NCBI GenBank assembly: GCA_910584715.1
Contig: CAJUAN010000019.1
Span: forward strand, 1 to 46,507
Direction of reading: 5' to 3'
Length of the DNA stretch: 46,507 nucleotides
Source: an uncultured Oscillospiraceae bacterium
Lineage (GTDB): Bacteria; Bacillota; Clostridia; Oscillospirales; Ruminococcaceae
Made by a program: the position numbers and the translations under genes. Below are positions 13,977 to 22,073 of this stretch, piece after piece. The notes under the pieces were generated by a model. It did no database searches. It was not told the origin of the DNA and saw only the letters and a list, made by a program, of their open reading frames with translations. Each line of letters opens with the position of its first letter. Positions within the stretch are counted from its first letter, which is position 1.

Positions 13977-14732
13977 TCAAACAGTAATAAGAAATTTGAT
14001 CATTTTTTTAATCTGAGCCGTTGGATGATATACGGGCAAAACATATGTTGGGGCATTGTCTTTTGATATGTTTATGATATTATTAATATTGGAGCTATAC
14101 CGAACCAAATTCTCTCCCAAAGTCTTATAGACCGGTATACCATAACTCTTGCCTATAGAGTAAAACGGCCAATATCCTAAGGTAATGATTACCAATGGCT
14201 TTATAATTTCAATTTCTTTTTTTAATTTATCTGCGCAATTTTCAGTACAAAATTTAGGTTTGAAATTATTGTTTCCCCTATAATTAGTTCCTTTTCTTGC
14301 GCATAAAACCGCATTGGTTACAAAAAAGGAGTCCAGTATTGTTTCGTCAACAATAATCCCTTTCTCCTTGGCAGATTGTACAATAAATTCTGTCATTAAT
14401 TTTTTTGTCATGCTTTCAGGTTCATTAACAATTTCTGACCAAGCTTTTTTCCTATCATCTTTTTCAACTATAAATTCAAAATACTTATTATGAAGCCTTT
14501 CCATATCTATGTAAGGTCCCCGGTTCTGCCCGACAATCATTAATTTGGAGTCTGATCTATTTATCCAGTCTGTCCAAATAGATGGAATGTTCAATGCGAA
14601 TTGCTCATTTTGAAATATATTGATTAACCCATCGCATCCATCAGTCTCTTTTTTCTTTTCACTAAATCTTTTACATTTCGTACAATTAGCCATTTCTTTA
14701 AACTGATCAATTAATAAGTCAACTTTACTCAT
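13977..14732 (-). CDS. uracil-DNA glycosylase superfamily protein with probable 4Fe-4S cluster
   Basis: A 251-residue protein of the family 4/5-like UDG superfamily. Motif 1 is LMIVGQNRGP (64-73), the central part is TNAVLCARKG, then KPLVIITLG, and the late motif is VYHPTA (234-239). Cys17-x2-Cys20, Cys144 and Cys166 (or 162) fit the four Fe-S cysteines of this family. The classical family removes uracil from DNA; the motif 1 and HPTA variants here leave the base specificity open. The ATG at 14732 has AGGAGG 10 bp upstream. It is the first gene of the AT-rich operon, and 88 bp separate it from the kinase gene. Confidence 0.78.
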   Translation of the reverse strand: MSKVDLLIDQFKEMANCTKCKRFSEKKKETDGCDGLINIFQNEQFALNIPSIWTDWINRSDSKLMIVGQNRGPYIDMERLHNKYFEFIVEKDDRKKAWSEIVNEPESMTKKLMTEFIVQSAKEKGIIVDETILDSFFVTNAVLCARKGTNYRGNNNFKPKFCTENCADKLKKEIEIIKPLVIITLGYWPFYSIGKSYGIPVYKTLGENLVRYSSNINNIINISKDNAPTYVLPVYHPTAQIKKMIKFLITV

Positions 14733-14793
14733 TATTGTGTTTCCTCCTGTTACAATAAATTTAGTCGGTAAATCCATGGCAAGCCAGTCATGG

Positions 14794-14822
14794 TTTACAC
14801 GCGCTCATATTTAAGTTATAAT
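14794..14822 (+). promoter_or_regulatory. promoter in the IS110 left end (probable bridge-RNA promoter)
   Basis: TTTACA (14794-14799) and a perfect TATAAT (14817-14822) are 17 bp apart. The start site would be near 14829, about 190 nt before the transposase ATG. Known IS110 bridge RNAs are made from this end. Confidence 0.72.
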
Positions 14823-14828
14823 GTAAGC

Positions 14829-15015
14829 AGTAATTGGACTGACGTTTTCCTCCTTGGGACAACACGCCCGTAAATTAGCTCATCATCCATGATTTCATTA
14901 TAGCGTTCGTTTATGCAGGTTGAGCCGCCATAGGCGCGTTCGTGTCATCCAACAGACTGAATAGGTAATGAGTAAAGCGTGGTTTATCCGATTACACAAA
15001 TTCATTGTAAGGAAA
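14829..15015 (+). ncRNA. candidate IS110 bridge RNA / transposase leader
   Basis: About 187 nt lie between the predicted start site and the transposase ribosome site, close to the ~177-nt bridge RNA described for IS621. The stretch has no good reading frame and contains short self-complementary segments such as CGCC-ATA-GGCG. In bridge RNAs, two internal loops pair with target and donor DNA. I have not resolved these loops here; the call rests on position, promoter and family. Confidence 0.5.
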
Positions 15016-15022
15016 GATTTTT

Positions 15023-16231
15023 ATGAACGCTGTAGGCATCGACGTTTCTAAAGGTAAAAGCACAGTTGCTGTTCTTCGTCCCTTTGGAGAGATCGTAGCT
15101 GAACCATTTGATGTTATCCACAATGATGATGATTTAAACAATCTTATCAACCATATTAAATCATTATCGGGTGAAACAAAGGTTGTTATGGGGTACACAG
15201 GAAAATATTTTGAACCTATCGCCAATGCACTCCACAACGAAGGTATATTTGTTTCCGTAGTCAATGCAATTCTCGTGCATGACTATGGCGGAAACTCAAT
15301 CAGAAAGGCCAAGACCGACAAAAAGGACGCTTTGAAGCTTGCTTCATATGCCCTTGATAAATGGGTCGACCTACCTGAATACACTCCCGAAGAGGATATT
15401 CGCAAAACTCTTAAAATCCTTAATCGGCAATATATTCAGTACACAAAAATTCAAGTTATGCAGAAAAACAATTTAATTTCTCTGCTTGACAATGTTTTTC
15501 CTAATGCCAATTCATTGTTTACATCACCTCAAAGAAAATCTGACGGACACGAAAAGTGGGTTGATTTCATATCAAAATTTTATCATGCTGACTGTGTTGC
15601 AAGGCTTTCCTTATCAGCATTTAAGCTTAAATATCAAAGCTGGTGCAGAAAGAATAATTACAATTACAGCGAGATTAAAGCCGAGGAAATCCATACATAC
15701 GCAAGGGAACAGGTCAGTACATTGCCTATGAACGATAGCGTTAAGCTTTTAATTGAACAATCTGTCAATCAGCTTAATTCTATCCTTGAAACTCTCGCTG
15801 CTATCAGAGCTGAAATGGACAGGCTCTCATCGCAGCTTCCAGAATACAATACCGTTATGGATTTTTACGGTGTTGGTACTGTTCTCGGCTCACAGTTTAT
15901 GGCTGAGATAGGCGATACAAGACGTTTTCATAACCGCAAGGCTATTACCGCATTTGCTGGGCTTGACGCTCCTACTTATCAGTCCGGAAGCCTTGACGTT
16001 AAATCAAGAAGCATTTCCAAGCGTGGCTCTCCGTCATTGCGTAAGACCTTGTTCCAAATTGTCAGCGTTATTCTTCAAAACAAACCCGAAAACAATGCTG
16101 TTTATCAATTTCTTGACAAGAAACGCTCCGAAGGCAAGCCCTACAGAGTGTACATGATGGCTGCTGCTAATAAGTTCCTGCGCATTTATTACGCACGTGT
16201 TAATGAGGCTTTAAATAACTCTCCTTGTTAA
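15023..16231 (+). CDS. IS110-family transposase (DEDD-type recombinase)
   Basis: A 402-residue protein. The N-terminal RuvC-like DEDD domain starts with NAVGIDVSKGKSTVAVL (first Asp at residue 7), with KAKTDKKDALKLA holding the later acidic residues. The C-terminal Transposase_20 (IS116/IS110/IS902) domain has FYGVGTVLGSQFMAEIGD and FAGLDAPTYQSG, and its catalytic serine probably lies in this region. These enzymes recombine DNA guided by a bridge RNA. TAAGGAAAG precedes the ATG. The frame is full length with no internal stop, so the element may be active. Confidence 0.95.
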   Translation: MNAVGIDVSKGKSTVAVLRPFGEIVAEPFDVIHNDDDLNNLINHIKSLSGETKVVMGYTGKYFEPIANALHNEGIFVSVVNAILVHDYGGNSIRKAKTDKKDALKLASYALDKWVDLPEYTPEEDIRKTLKILNRQYIQYTKIQVMQKNNLISLLDNVFPNANSLFTSPQRKSDGHEKWVDFISKFYHADCVARLSLSAFKLKYQSWCRKNNYNYSEIKAEEIHTYAREQVSTLPMNDSVKLLIEQSVNQLNSILETLAAIRAEMDRLSSQLPEYNTVMDFYGVGTVLGSQFMAEIGDTRRFHNRKAITAFAGLDAPTYQSGSLDVKSRSISKRGSPSLRKTLFQIVSVILQNKPENNAVYQFLDKKRSEGKPYRVYMMAAANKFLRIYYARVNEALNNSPC

Positions 16232-16558
16232 ACCCACAATGCGATAAACCTCGGGAGTTTGAGGGCAGAGCCCCAACAGCCGTTAGGCTGCTTTAAAATA
16301 GCTTTGATTTATTTTTACTTATGTCCTTGGCTGCTTCGTGCGGTCTTTTCGGCGTGTCTGTTTTTATACTTGTTAATTATTTGTGAATTATTGTTTTTGC
16401 CTATTTACTTTTTATTTGCAGGCTGTTACATTGAAATTAATTGTCATAATTGTGACCTCCTCGCCTTTTTTAGTTTGCAGTCACATATTAACTCTGAATT
16501 CCGTGAATAGCAAGCGTTTTTCTGACATTCTGCGTAATGCACAATTCGCGGAAAAATT
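16232..16558. other. 327-bp non-coding region after the transposase
   Basis: It holds the right end of the IS110 element and flanking AT-rich DNA. A CAGCC-GTTA-GGCTG hairpin (16277-16290) followed by CTTTAAAA is a weak terminator candidate. Open frames here are short, hydrophobic and lack ribosome sites, so I do not call a gene. Confidence 0.5.
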
Positions 16559-16891
16559 TCAGTTCAATGTGTAGGCTATCACTTCTTTGCCAAGCTTACG
16601 GCAGGTGTCTATAACAAATTTTGTGCCTCTTGAATTGCCGTCCCAGAACGCAAGCACCACATCGACATACTCAATGATAGCGATATTTCTTTTCAGCGGC
16701 GCAGAGCGTCCGTACTTCTTATTTTCGGGCAAAAATTCGGTAAGCTTTATTCCGTGTGACAGTGCGTATTCCCTCGCAGAAGTGTCTACTCCTTTTGCTC
16801 CGCCCGAAACGATCTCGGCAGTGTCTTTTGGGAGATACCGCCCTAAATCCTTGATCGTCAATCCTCTTGAACCAATTACTGCTGTTCGCAT
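16559..16891 (-). CDS. SLOG-family (YpsA/DUF2493-like) nucleotide-binding protein
   Basis: A 110-residue single-domain SLOG protein. TAVIGSRGLT at the N terminus is the first strand and phosphate-binding turn. EIVSGGAKGVDTSAREYA is the family's second signature, and YVDVVLAFWDGNSRGTKFVID is the third. SLOG domains bind nucleotides or their derivatives and occur in stress and defence proteins as well as in phages. The ATG follows AGGAGGAG. It is transcribed away from the ribbon-helix-helix gene across a region with two matching palindromes. Confidence 0.8.
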   Translation of the reverse strand: MRTAVIGSRGLTIKDLGRYLPKDTAEIVSGGAKGVDTSAREYALSHGIKLTEFLPENKKYGRSAPLKRNIAIIEYVDVVLAFWDGNSRGTKFVIDTCRKLGKEVIAYTLN

Positions 16892-16918
16892 AATTTTACT
16901 CCTCCTAATAATTTTATG

Positions 16919-16986
16919 AATATACAGTATATCTATTTATTTAATTATACCATAAAATAATGCTAAAATAAATATACAATATATCT
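16919..16986. promoter_or_regulatory. two palindromic operator-like sites between divergent genes
   Basis: AATATACAGTATATCT (16919-16934) and AATATACAATATATCT (16971-16986) differ at one position. Each has an ATATAC-x-GTATAT-like dyad core. They lie between the SLOG gene and the ribbon-helix-helix gene, each close to one start. The likely binder is the small ribbon-helix-helix protein. Confidence 0.65.
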
Positions 16987-17002
16987 AAAAAGGAGGATTA
17001 TT

Positions 17003-17212
17003 ATGTCAATAAAAAGCGTATCCATACGGTTCGAAGAGGAAATGCTGAAAAAATTCGGCTATGTATCCGATTATGAGGGGCGTTCCGTCAACAGTCATAT
17101 ACTGGCTCTCATCAGACGTGAAATCAAAGCTTTTGAAAAGGAAAACGGCGCTATCGACATTGAAAATGAGATACCGCCGGAGCTTAACATTAAGCTAACT
17201 CGGAAGAACTGA
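17003..17212 (+). CDS. ribbon-helix-helix (CopG/Arc-type) small DNA-binding protein
   Basis: A 69-residue protein. The N-terminal strand KSVSIRFEEEML is followed by helix, turn and helix (YEGRSVNSHILALIRREIKAFEKE), the layout of MetJ/Arc-type repressors. AAAGGAGG precedes the ATG at good spacing. Its 3' end overlaps the converging cytosine methyltransferase gene by 23 bp. It probably regulates itself and the divergent SLOG gene through the two palindromes upstream. An antitoxin role is possible, but no toxin partner is seen. Confidence 0.75.
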   Translation: MSIKSVSIRFEEEMLKKFGYVSDYEGRSVNSHILALIRREIKAFEKENGAIDIENEIPPELNIKLTRKN

Positions 17213-19151
17213 ACCAAACAATTCCCGACAGCACGAAAACTACGCAGGGCAGAGCCACGCCGTTACCCCACATTTTATATTCCGCAGAATCGGAGTGTGG
17301 ATTTTTCAGCCATTTCCGCACCTGTTTTTCGGTTTTCGGCTTACATTTCTTACCGAGCGCGGCATTGTATTCGTCAAAAATTTTCTGCCACCGCAGGGTT
17401 TCCTCTGCGGTAGGATTTTCTGCGCCCAAATCTGCGCACCAATTGTCGGGAAAACCTTGCAAACGAGCGCACTCGGTTGGCGTCAAGCGGCGTATTATGT
17501 ACCTGCGTTCCGAAAAATCATTTACCACGGGCGGATCCTTGTAATCAGTTGCCATAAGCGCGTTTGCAAGATTTTCTTCCGCCGCCGTGTGATATGAAGC
17601 CTTGCTTGTGCTGTACACAAGGGCTTCAGAACCGCCGCCGTACACACCGCCGCTTGCTCTCAAAGAACCGCATTTTGGGTTTTCGGCGTACTTATCGTAA
17701 GCCTCCTGCGAAAAAGCCACGGCGTGACGGTCGGCGGCGTTAAGGGTAAAAGATACATCTTCATTGATGCCGCTGCCTTGCGGACCGTTCTTGTCTTTCC
17801 TGCCAATCATCGAGCCTTGAACGCAAATCGAAGATTTTCCGCCTTGCGTACAAGCCAAAGTCGAAGAAATATCCTCGCTGACGCTGCAGGAGCTTTTTCC
17901 ATCGCTTTGATCGATGCAGACCACGGCAACTCCGCCTTGTTTTGAATCGGAAGAATTTCCGCCTGTGTCGATGGTTCTTGAGGTTTCCGTTTCGTAACAA
18001 TTCTGACGAGCGTTTTTTGTACCCTCGGAGGTAAACCGGACGTCAAAGGTTTTAGGAGTTCCCACAATGGCGATACCGCCTTGATTGCAGGAGGGATTGC
18101 CGCCGCTGCCGTCAATTGTTCGCGAGGTTTTGGCTGAATAAAATCCGCTGCGGGGATTGTCAGATTTCATTGAATTGCTGCTCTTGGAGCAAATCCCGTA
18201 AGTCTGTGGGGTTTCCACCACAAACGGCTGGTTGTTGCCGCCCGCTCCGTAGGTTGCGGAAACGGTAGGAGCAATGCTTTCAAGTTTCGTGTATCTTGTG
18301 TCCTGCGAATGGTTTTCATAAACCGTTGCAGAAACAGTTTCCGTCTTTTTCAAAATACATGGCGGGTGATGAGATTCGGCTCGGAGAGTTGAGGTCTTTT
18401 CATTTAAAATATCTATTCGCTGACCGCCTTGGTCGCACATACACATCTCGCCTGACAGCGTAGAGCCTGCTCCAGAATCGGCGGAAGCTTCTTTCCGCGG
18501 GCAAAGGCTCTGTTCAGAATACCCCGACACGCCCTCGGACTCAAATAATATTTTGGCGCATTCACTGTCAAAATCTGCGACAAGGTAGATGCGTTTTCTT
18601 CTTTGGGGTACTCCCCAAAACTGAGCATCGAGGACACGCCAAGCGACCTAGTATCCGTTTCCCACAATTTCTCCTGCCGGCTTCCATTTTTTAAATTCAG
18701 GAATTGAAACGAAGCTGTCCTTGATCTTGCAGATTTGTTCGAGAACGCATCTGAAGTCCTCTCCGCCGTTTGAGGAGAATGCTCCGGGGACGTTCTCCCA
18801 CATGATAAATCTCGGATATTTTCCATTGGTTTTCTCCCTCATTTCCTTTATAATTCTGACCGCTTCATAAAACAGGTTTGAACGTGAACCGACTAAACCG
18901 TCACGTTTCCCCGCAATACTAATATCTTGGCATGGGCTGCCAAACGTTATGATGTCCACAGGCTCTAAATCTGCGCCGTTAAGCCTTATAATATCTCCGT
19001 AATGCTTAACATAGGGCAGCCGCTTTTCCGTAACTCTAATAGGGAACGGTTCGATTTCGCTGCTCCAAACGGGAGTGATCCCGCATAAAATTCCTGCAAG
19101 AGGAAATCCGCCGCTGCCGTCAAAAAGGCTGCCAAGCGTTAAATTACTCAT
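17190..19151 (-). pseudogene. phage DNA (cytosine-5) methyltransferase interrupted by one in-frame TAG
   Basis: The full frame is about 653 codons. Motif I is LFDGSGGFPLAG (9-20), motif IV GSPCQDIS with catalytic Cys74, and motif VI ENVPG (119-123). A TAG at codon 168 (18648-18650) falls where homologues have a residue before VAWRVLDAQFWGVPQRR, motif VIII. After it the same frame continues without error through a long repetitive insert (SRTID...GG-x-x-S-x-x-QGG units) to RRLTPTECARLQGFPDNW and YKMWGNGVALPCV (motifs IX-X). A GTG at 18530 could start the distal part, but it would lack motifs I-VIII. A single nonsense mutation (TCG to TAG) explains this; readthrough cannot be excluded. Confidence 0.85.
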
Positions 19152-20388
19152 CTTCCGACACCTCCAGTTCCGAGAACGGAATTTTCCCGCCGTTTCGTAA
19201 TACAAACACGCCGTCCGAATTGCCGACCTGTTCTATATACCGTTTTACAATAACATCGCAGAATTTTTCGTCAAGCTCTATTGTGTAACAAATGCGATTG
19301 GTCTGTTCACAGGCAATAAGCGTACTTCCGCTGCCGCCGAACGGGTCGAGAACGATACAGTTGCTCATGCTTGAATTTTTTATGGGATACGCTATCAGCG
19401 GTATGGGCTTCATTGTAGGGTGATCTCCGTTTTTCTTCGGCTTGTCAAACTCCCAGATGGTGGACTCCTTTCTGCCCGTGTACCGTTGATGCTTACCCTT
19501 TTTCTTCCATCCGAACAGCACAGGTTCATGCTGCCATTGATAGGGAGAACGTCCCAGAACAAGACTTTGCTTTTTCCAGATACACGTCCCCGAAAGATAA
19601 AATCCGGCGTCCGAAAAAGCCTTTCTGAAATTCAGTCCCTCGGTATCTGCATGGAAAACGTAAATACTCGCATCGTCTGCCATAACATTTTCCATATTCA
19701 TAAATGCGGCAAGCAAAAACTGATAGAATTTACCGTCCTCCATATTATCGTTTTTTATTTTTCCTGCCGAACCCTCATAATTCACGTTGTACGGCGGGTC
19801 GGTGATGGTTAGATTAGCCTTTTTGCCGTCCATAAGGCGTGTATATGTATCTTCTTTTGTGCTGTCTCCGCAGATAAGGCGGTGACTGCCGAGAAACCAA
19901 AGATCGCCGCTTTGAGTTACGGACGGTTTGTTAAGTTCCCCGTCCACATCGAAGTCATCGTCCGTAACATTATCGCCGCTGTCCGAAAAAAGTTCCGCAA
20001 TTTCATTGTCATTAAAGCCTGTCAAAGCAATGTCAAAGTCCTCAGCCTGCAGGCTTTCTATTTCGATTTTGAGAAGTTCCTCGTCCCAGCCGGCGTCCAT
20101 TGCCATTCTGTTGTCGGCAAGAATGTACGCTTTTTTCTGCATCTCCGTAAGGTGGTCGGCAAATACGCAGGGTACTTCCGAAATACTCTCCGCTTTTGCC
20201 GCTTCGATCCTGCCGTGTCCCGCAATGACGTTGTAGTTTCTGTCAATGATAACGGGATCGATAAAGCCGAATTCTCTCAGAGAAGAACGCAGCTTGTTTA
20301 TCTGTTCCGCAGAATGGGTGCGGGCGTTGTTGATATAAGGTATAAGCTTTTCGGTCGGAACAAGCTGCATTTCAGTTGTTGTGTTCAT
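19144..20388 (-). CDS. ParB-domain N4/N6 DNA methyltransferase (phage type)
   Basis: A 414-residue two-domain protein. Residues about 8-110 are a ParB/Srx-like domain (PYINNARTHSAEQI, IAGHGRIEAAKA). Residues about 160-400 are a beta-class N4-cytosine/N6-adenine methyltransferase with DPPYNVNY as the catalytic motif and DPFGGSGSTLIACEQ as the SAM-binding motif near the C terminus. Such fusions are common between the small and large terminase genes of Clostridia siphophages. It probably modifies phage DNA to evade host restriction such as the McrBC-like pair upstream. It overlaps both neighbours (8 bp with the C5-methyltransferase, 17 bp with the terminase gene) and looks intact. Confidence 0.9.
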   Translation of the reverse strand: MNTTTEMQLVPTEKLIPYINNARTHSAEQINKLRSSLREFGFIDPVIIDRNYNVIAGHGRIEAAKAESISEVPCVFADHLTEMQKKAYILADNRMAMDAGWDEELLKIEIESLQAEDFDIALTGFNDNEIAELFSDSGDNVTDDDFDVDGELNKPSVTQSGDLWFLGSHRLICGDSTKEDTYTRLMDGKKANLTITDPPYNVNYEGSAGKIKNDNMEDGKFYQFLLAAFMNMENVMADDASIYVFHADTEGLNFRKAFSDAGFYLSGTCIWKKQSLVLGRSPYQWQHEPVLFGWKKKGKHQRYTGRKESTIWEFDKPKKNGDHPTMKPIPLIAYPIKNSSMSNCIVLDPFGGSGSTLIACEQTNRICYTIELDEKFCDVIVKRYIEQVGNSDGVFVLRNGGKIPFSELEVSEDE

Positions 20389-20926
20389 TGCCTTTACCTC
20401 CGTTTCTCGCTCTTAAAAGACGTTCCATAACATCGTCCTGCGGTGTGTTTCCCGAAAATTCCACAGAGCAGTTTTCCTTTACGATCTGATAGATCTGCAT
20501 CCAGCAGTAGTTGGTTTGTTTCATATATGACTGGCTCATAGCAACATACGGACTTGCGATAGCTGCTCCCGTTGTTGGATGCTTTGCCAGAAATCCCGTG
20601 GAGGAAACCACCTCTTCGCACTGTATCCACCGCGACACGCTCATAGCGTACTGCTCCACCATCTGCACAGTCACAAGCTTATGGCAGTTACGGGCTTTCA
20701 GCCATTTGTATGTTTCGTTGAAAACCTCCTCGGCAACAAGTTCTCGACCGTTTTTCTGCGGTGATCTCAAAAAATTCTTTACGGGAGGAACATCGTCTCC
20801 TTTAAGTTCGGCAGGCTGCATAAGCACCTCTGCGGAAACGCCCTCGCTTATTTTTTCGGTAAGCGGCTTTTTTCTGCGTCCGCTGCCGAGCCTTGCTCCG
20901 CCCCTTGAAGTACCGTCCTTTGCCAT
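20372..20926 (-). CDS. phage terminase small subunit, P27 family
   Basis: A 184-residue protein. A glycine-arginine-rich N terminus (SRGGARLGSGRRKK) is typical of P27 small terminases. The helical body includes VTVQMVEQYAMSVSRW and PYVAMSQSYMKQTN. Small terminase binds phage DNA to start packaging. GGAGG supports the ATG at 20926; an in-frame ATG 15 bp upstream is less well placed. The large terminase gene expected after the methyltransferases is absent, so packaging function is lost here. Confidence 0.82.
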   Translation of the reverse strand: MAKDGTSRGGARLGSGRRKKPLTEKISEGVSAEVLMQPAELKGDDVPPVKNFLRSPQKNGRELVAEEVFNETYKWLKARNCHKLVTVQMVEQYAMSVSRWIQCEEVVSSTGFLAKHPTTGAAIASPYVAMSQSYMKQTNYCWMQIYQIVKENCSVEFSGNTPQDDVMERLLRARNGGKGNEHNN

Positions 20927-21022
20927 TTCTTGAACCTCCATAAAAGTATAGGGGGTAAATATCCCGTTTGATTTCTGATTTTCGCGCGTGTGAGGGGGCG
21001 CCGGTCTTTCAGATAGGGCTGT

Positions 21023-21376
21023 TCAGAGATTTTGACCGCCCCTGCCGCCGTGTATTTTTTCGTGACAAGAATAACAAAGACTCATCAGATTGATTTCGTC
21101 GTGCGTTCCGCCTTGCGACAGAGGCTTTATGTGGTGAACAAGATTTGCCGTAACGCATCTTCCCTCTGCAAAGCAGTGTTCACAAAGAGGGTGACGCTTA
21201 ATGTAACAATTGCGTATCTTTCTCCAATTGCCGCCGTATCTCTCGCTGCCGTTATACCCTCGCTGAAAGCTGTCGTAGTGACGGTTCATCAGCTTTTTGT
21301 GTTCCTCGCAGTACACATCGTCGGTCAGCTTTGAACAGCCTGAATAACGGCAGGAACGTTTTGGTTTGTACGGCAT
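21023..21376 (-). CDS. HNH endonuclease
   Basis: A 117-residue HNH nuclease. Cysteine pairs (CRYSGC, YCEEH) begin the protein, CEHCFAEG and CYSCH coordinate zinc, and VHHIKPLSQGGTHDEINLMSL is the beta-beta-alpha metal core with its catalytic histidine. HNH proteins beside terminase genes are needed for cos packaging in many phages. It lies upstream of the small terminase in the leftward transcript. The start follows GAGGTGA at good spacing. Confidence 0.88.
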   Translation of the reverse strand: MPYKPKRSCRYSGCSKLTDDVYCEEHKKLMNRHYDSFQRGYNGSERYGGNWRKIRNCYIKRHPLCEHCFAEGRCVTANLVHHIKPLSQGGTHDEINLMSLCYSCHEKIHGGRGGQNL

Positions 21377-21399
21377 AAAATCACCTCGATGACATAGAA

Positions 21400-21429
21400 A
21401 AAGCCCTGCGGATTTCTCTGCAGGACTTT
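21400..21429 (-). terminator. Rho-independent terminator between DUF1492-like and HNH genes
   Basis: AAAGCCCTGC (21400-21409) pairs with GCAGGACTTT (21420-21429) with one mismatch. Read leftward the stem is followed by TTTC. It would end or attenuate the early transcript before the HNH-terminase genes. Confidence 0.65.
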
Positions 21430-21473
21430 ATTATTTTTGCTATTTTAATGATAACACATATGCTTACTGTAAT

Positions 21474-21830
21474 TCAATGGACGTTACTGTATGTTTTCGG
21501 AACATAAACACATTTCAAAGCTTTCTGATGCAGCTTGAACACGTTGTCTATTCCGTAGTGCATTGCCTCGGCTATTTCTTCCCAAGTTTTAAAGCAAAGG
21601 TAACGCTGCTCCAGAAGTGTCTGATACTCGGTGTTTTTCACAGCTTTTATTGTCTGCACGATTTCTGCTTTCAAATCCACAAGATTATCTATATCCAGAT
21701 TTATCTCCTCCTGCAGCCCAATTATTTTTATTATTGTATTTTCAAAGCCCGAAGAACAGCGATTCGGACTTTTCGGCATATCCGACAATGTTGCCGTACA
21801 TTTCACAGCAAGTGAATTAAGCGTTTCCAC
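21474..21830 (-). CDS. DUF1492/ArpU-like phage regulator, start codon apparently lost
   Basis: From the GTG at 21830 this is 118 residues. The C-terminal half YQTLLEQRYLCFKTWEEIAEAMHYG...VFKLHQKAL is a sigma region 4-like helix-turn-helix, as in phage late regulators. The conserved N terminus KEYLNQAYRLDQRINSKIEQ lies upstream in the same frame (to 21896), but no ATG/GTG/TTG precedes it. A good GGAGGTGA (complement of 21903-21910) leads into ATAGACAGCG, where homologues would have ATG-ACA-GCG. A one-base insertion in the start codon is the simplest reading. The gene is probably damaged. Confidence 0.65.
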   Translation of the reverse strand: METLNSLAVKCTATLSDMPKSPNRCSSGFENTIIKIIGLQEEINLDIDNLVDLKAEIVQTIKAVKNTEYQTLLEQRYLCFKTWEEIAEAMHYGIDNVFKLHQKALKCVYVPKTYSNVH

Positions 21831-21858
21831 CTGCTCGATTTTTGAATTTATTCTTTGG

Positions 21859-22068
21859 TCAAGACGATATGCTTGATTCAGATATTCTTTCGCTGTCTAT
21901 GCTCACCTCCAAATTAGCTTTTACAGCGTCAATCAACGCCGACTGTGTTTTGTCATTGCACTGCAAAGCCCTTAAAATCTGCTCATCGATTGTGTTTTCA
22001 GCTATGATGTGCTGAATTACAACCGTTTCGGCAGTTTGACCTTGCCGCCATAATCTTGCGTTGTTTCT
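21859..22068 (-). pseudogene. C-terminal remnant of a second SNF2-type helicase gene
   Basis: Read leftward, the frame gives NARLWRQGQTAETVVIQH, AENTIDEQILRAL and DKTQSALIDAVKANLEV. This is the motif VI region and tail of phage SNF2/DEAD helicases. Only about the last 65 residues remain, and a stop precedes it 5 bp before the VRR-NUC stop codon. In related phages this helicase lies whole between VRR-NUC and the DUF1492 gene. A different intact SNF2 helicase is at 28.8-30.4 kb. This marks a deletion or recombination joint near 22.07 kb. Confidence 0.75.
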
Positions 22069-22073
22069 TTATA

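Larger units (their letters stand above)
14780..16330 (+). mobile_element. IS110-family insertion sequence (ends approximate)
   Basis: The transposase gene has a long 5' non-coding end (about 240 bp back to the UDG-like gene) and a shorter 3' end, the layout of IS110-group elements. IS110 elements usually lack terminal inverted repeats and target duplications, so I cannot fix the ends from one copy. GGTTTATC near 14981 and GATAAACC near 16242 are inverted to each other on either side of the gene. Confidence 0.6.

Noticed and set aside
16259..16574. Open frames of 60-80 codons after the IS110 transposase
   Set aside because: They are hydrophobic, lack ribosome binding sites, overlap each other and lie in what should be the element's right end.
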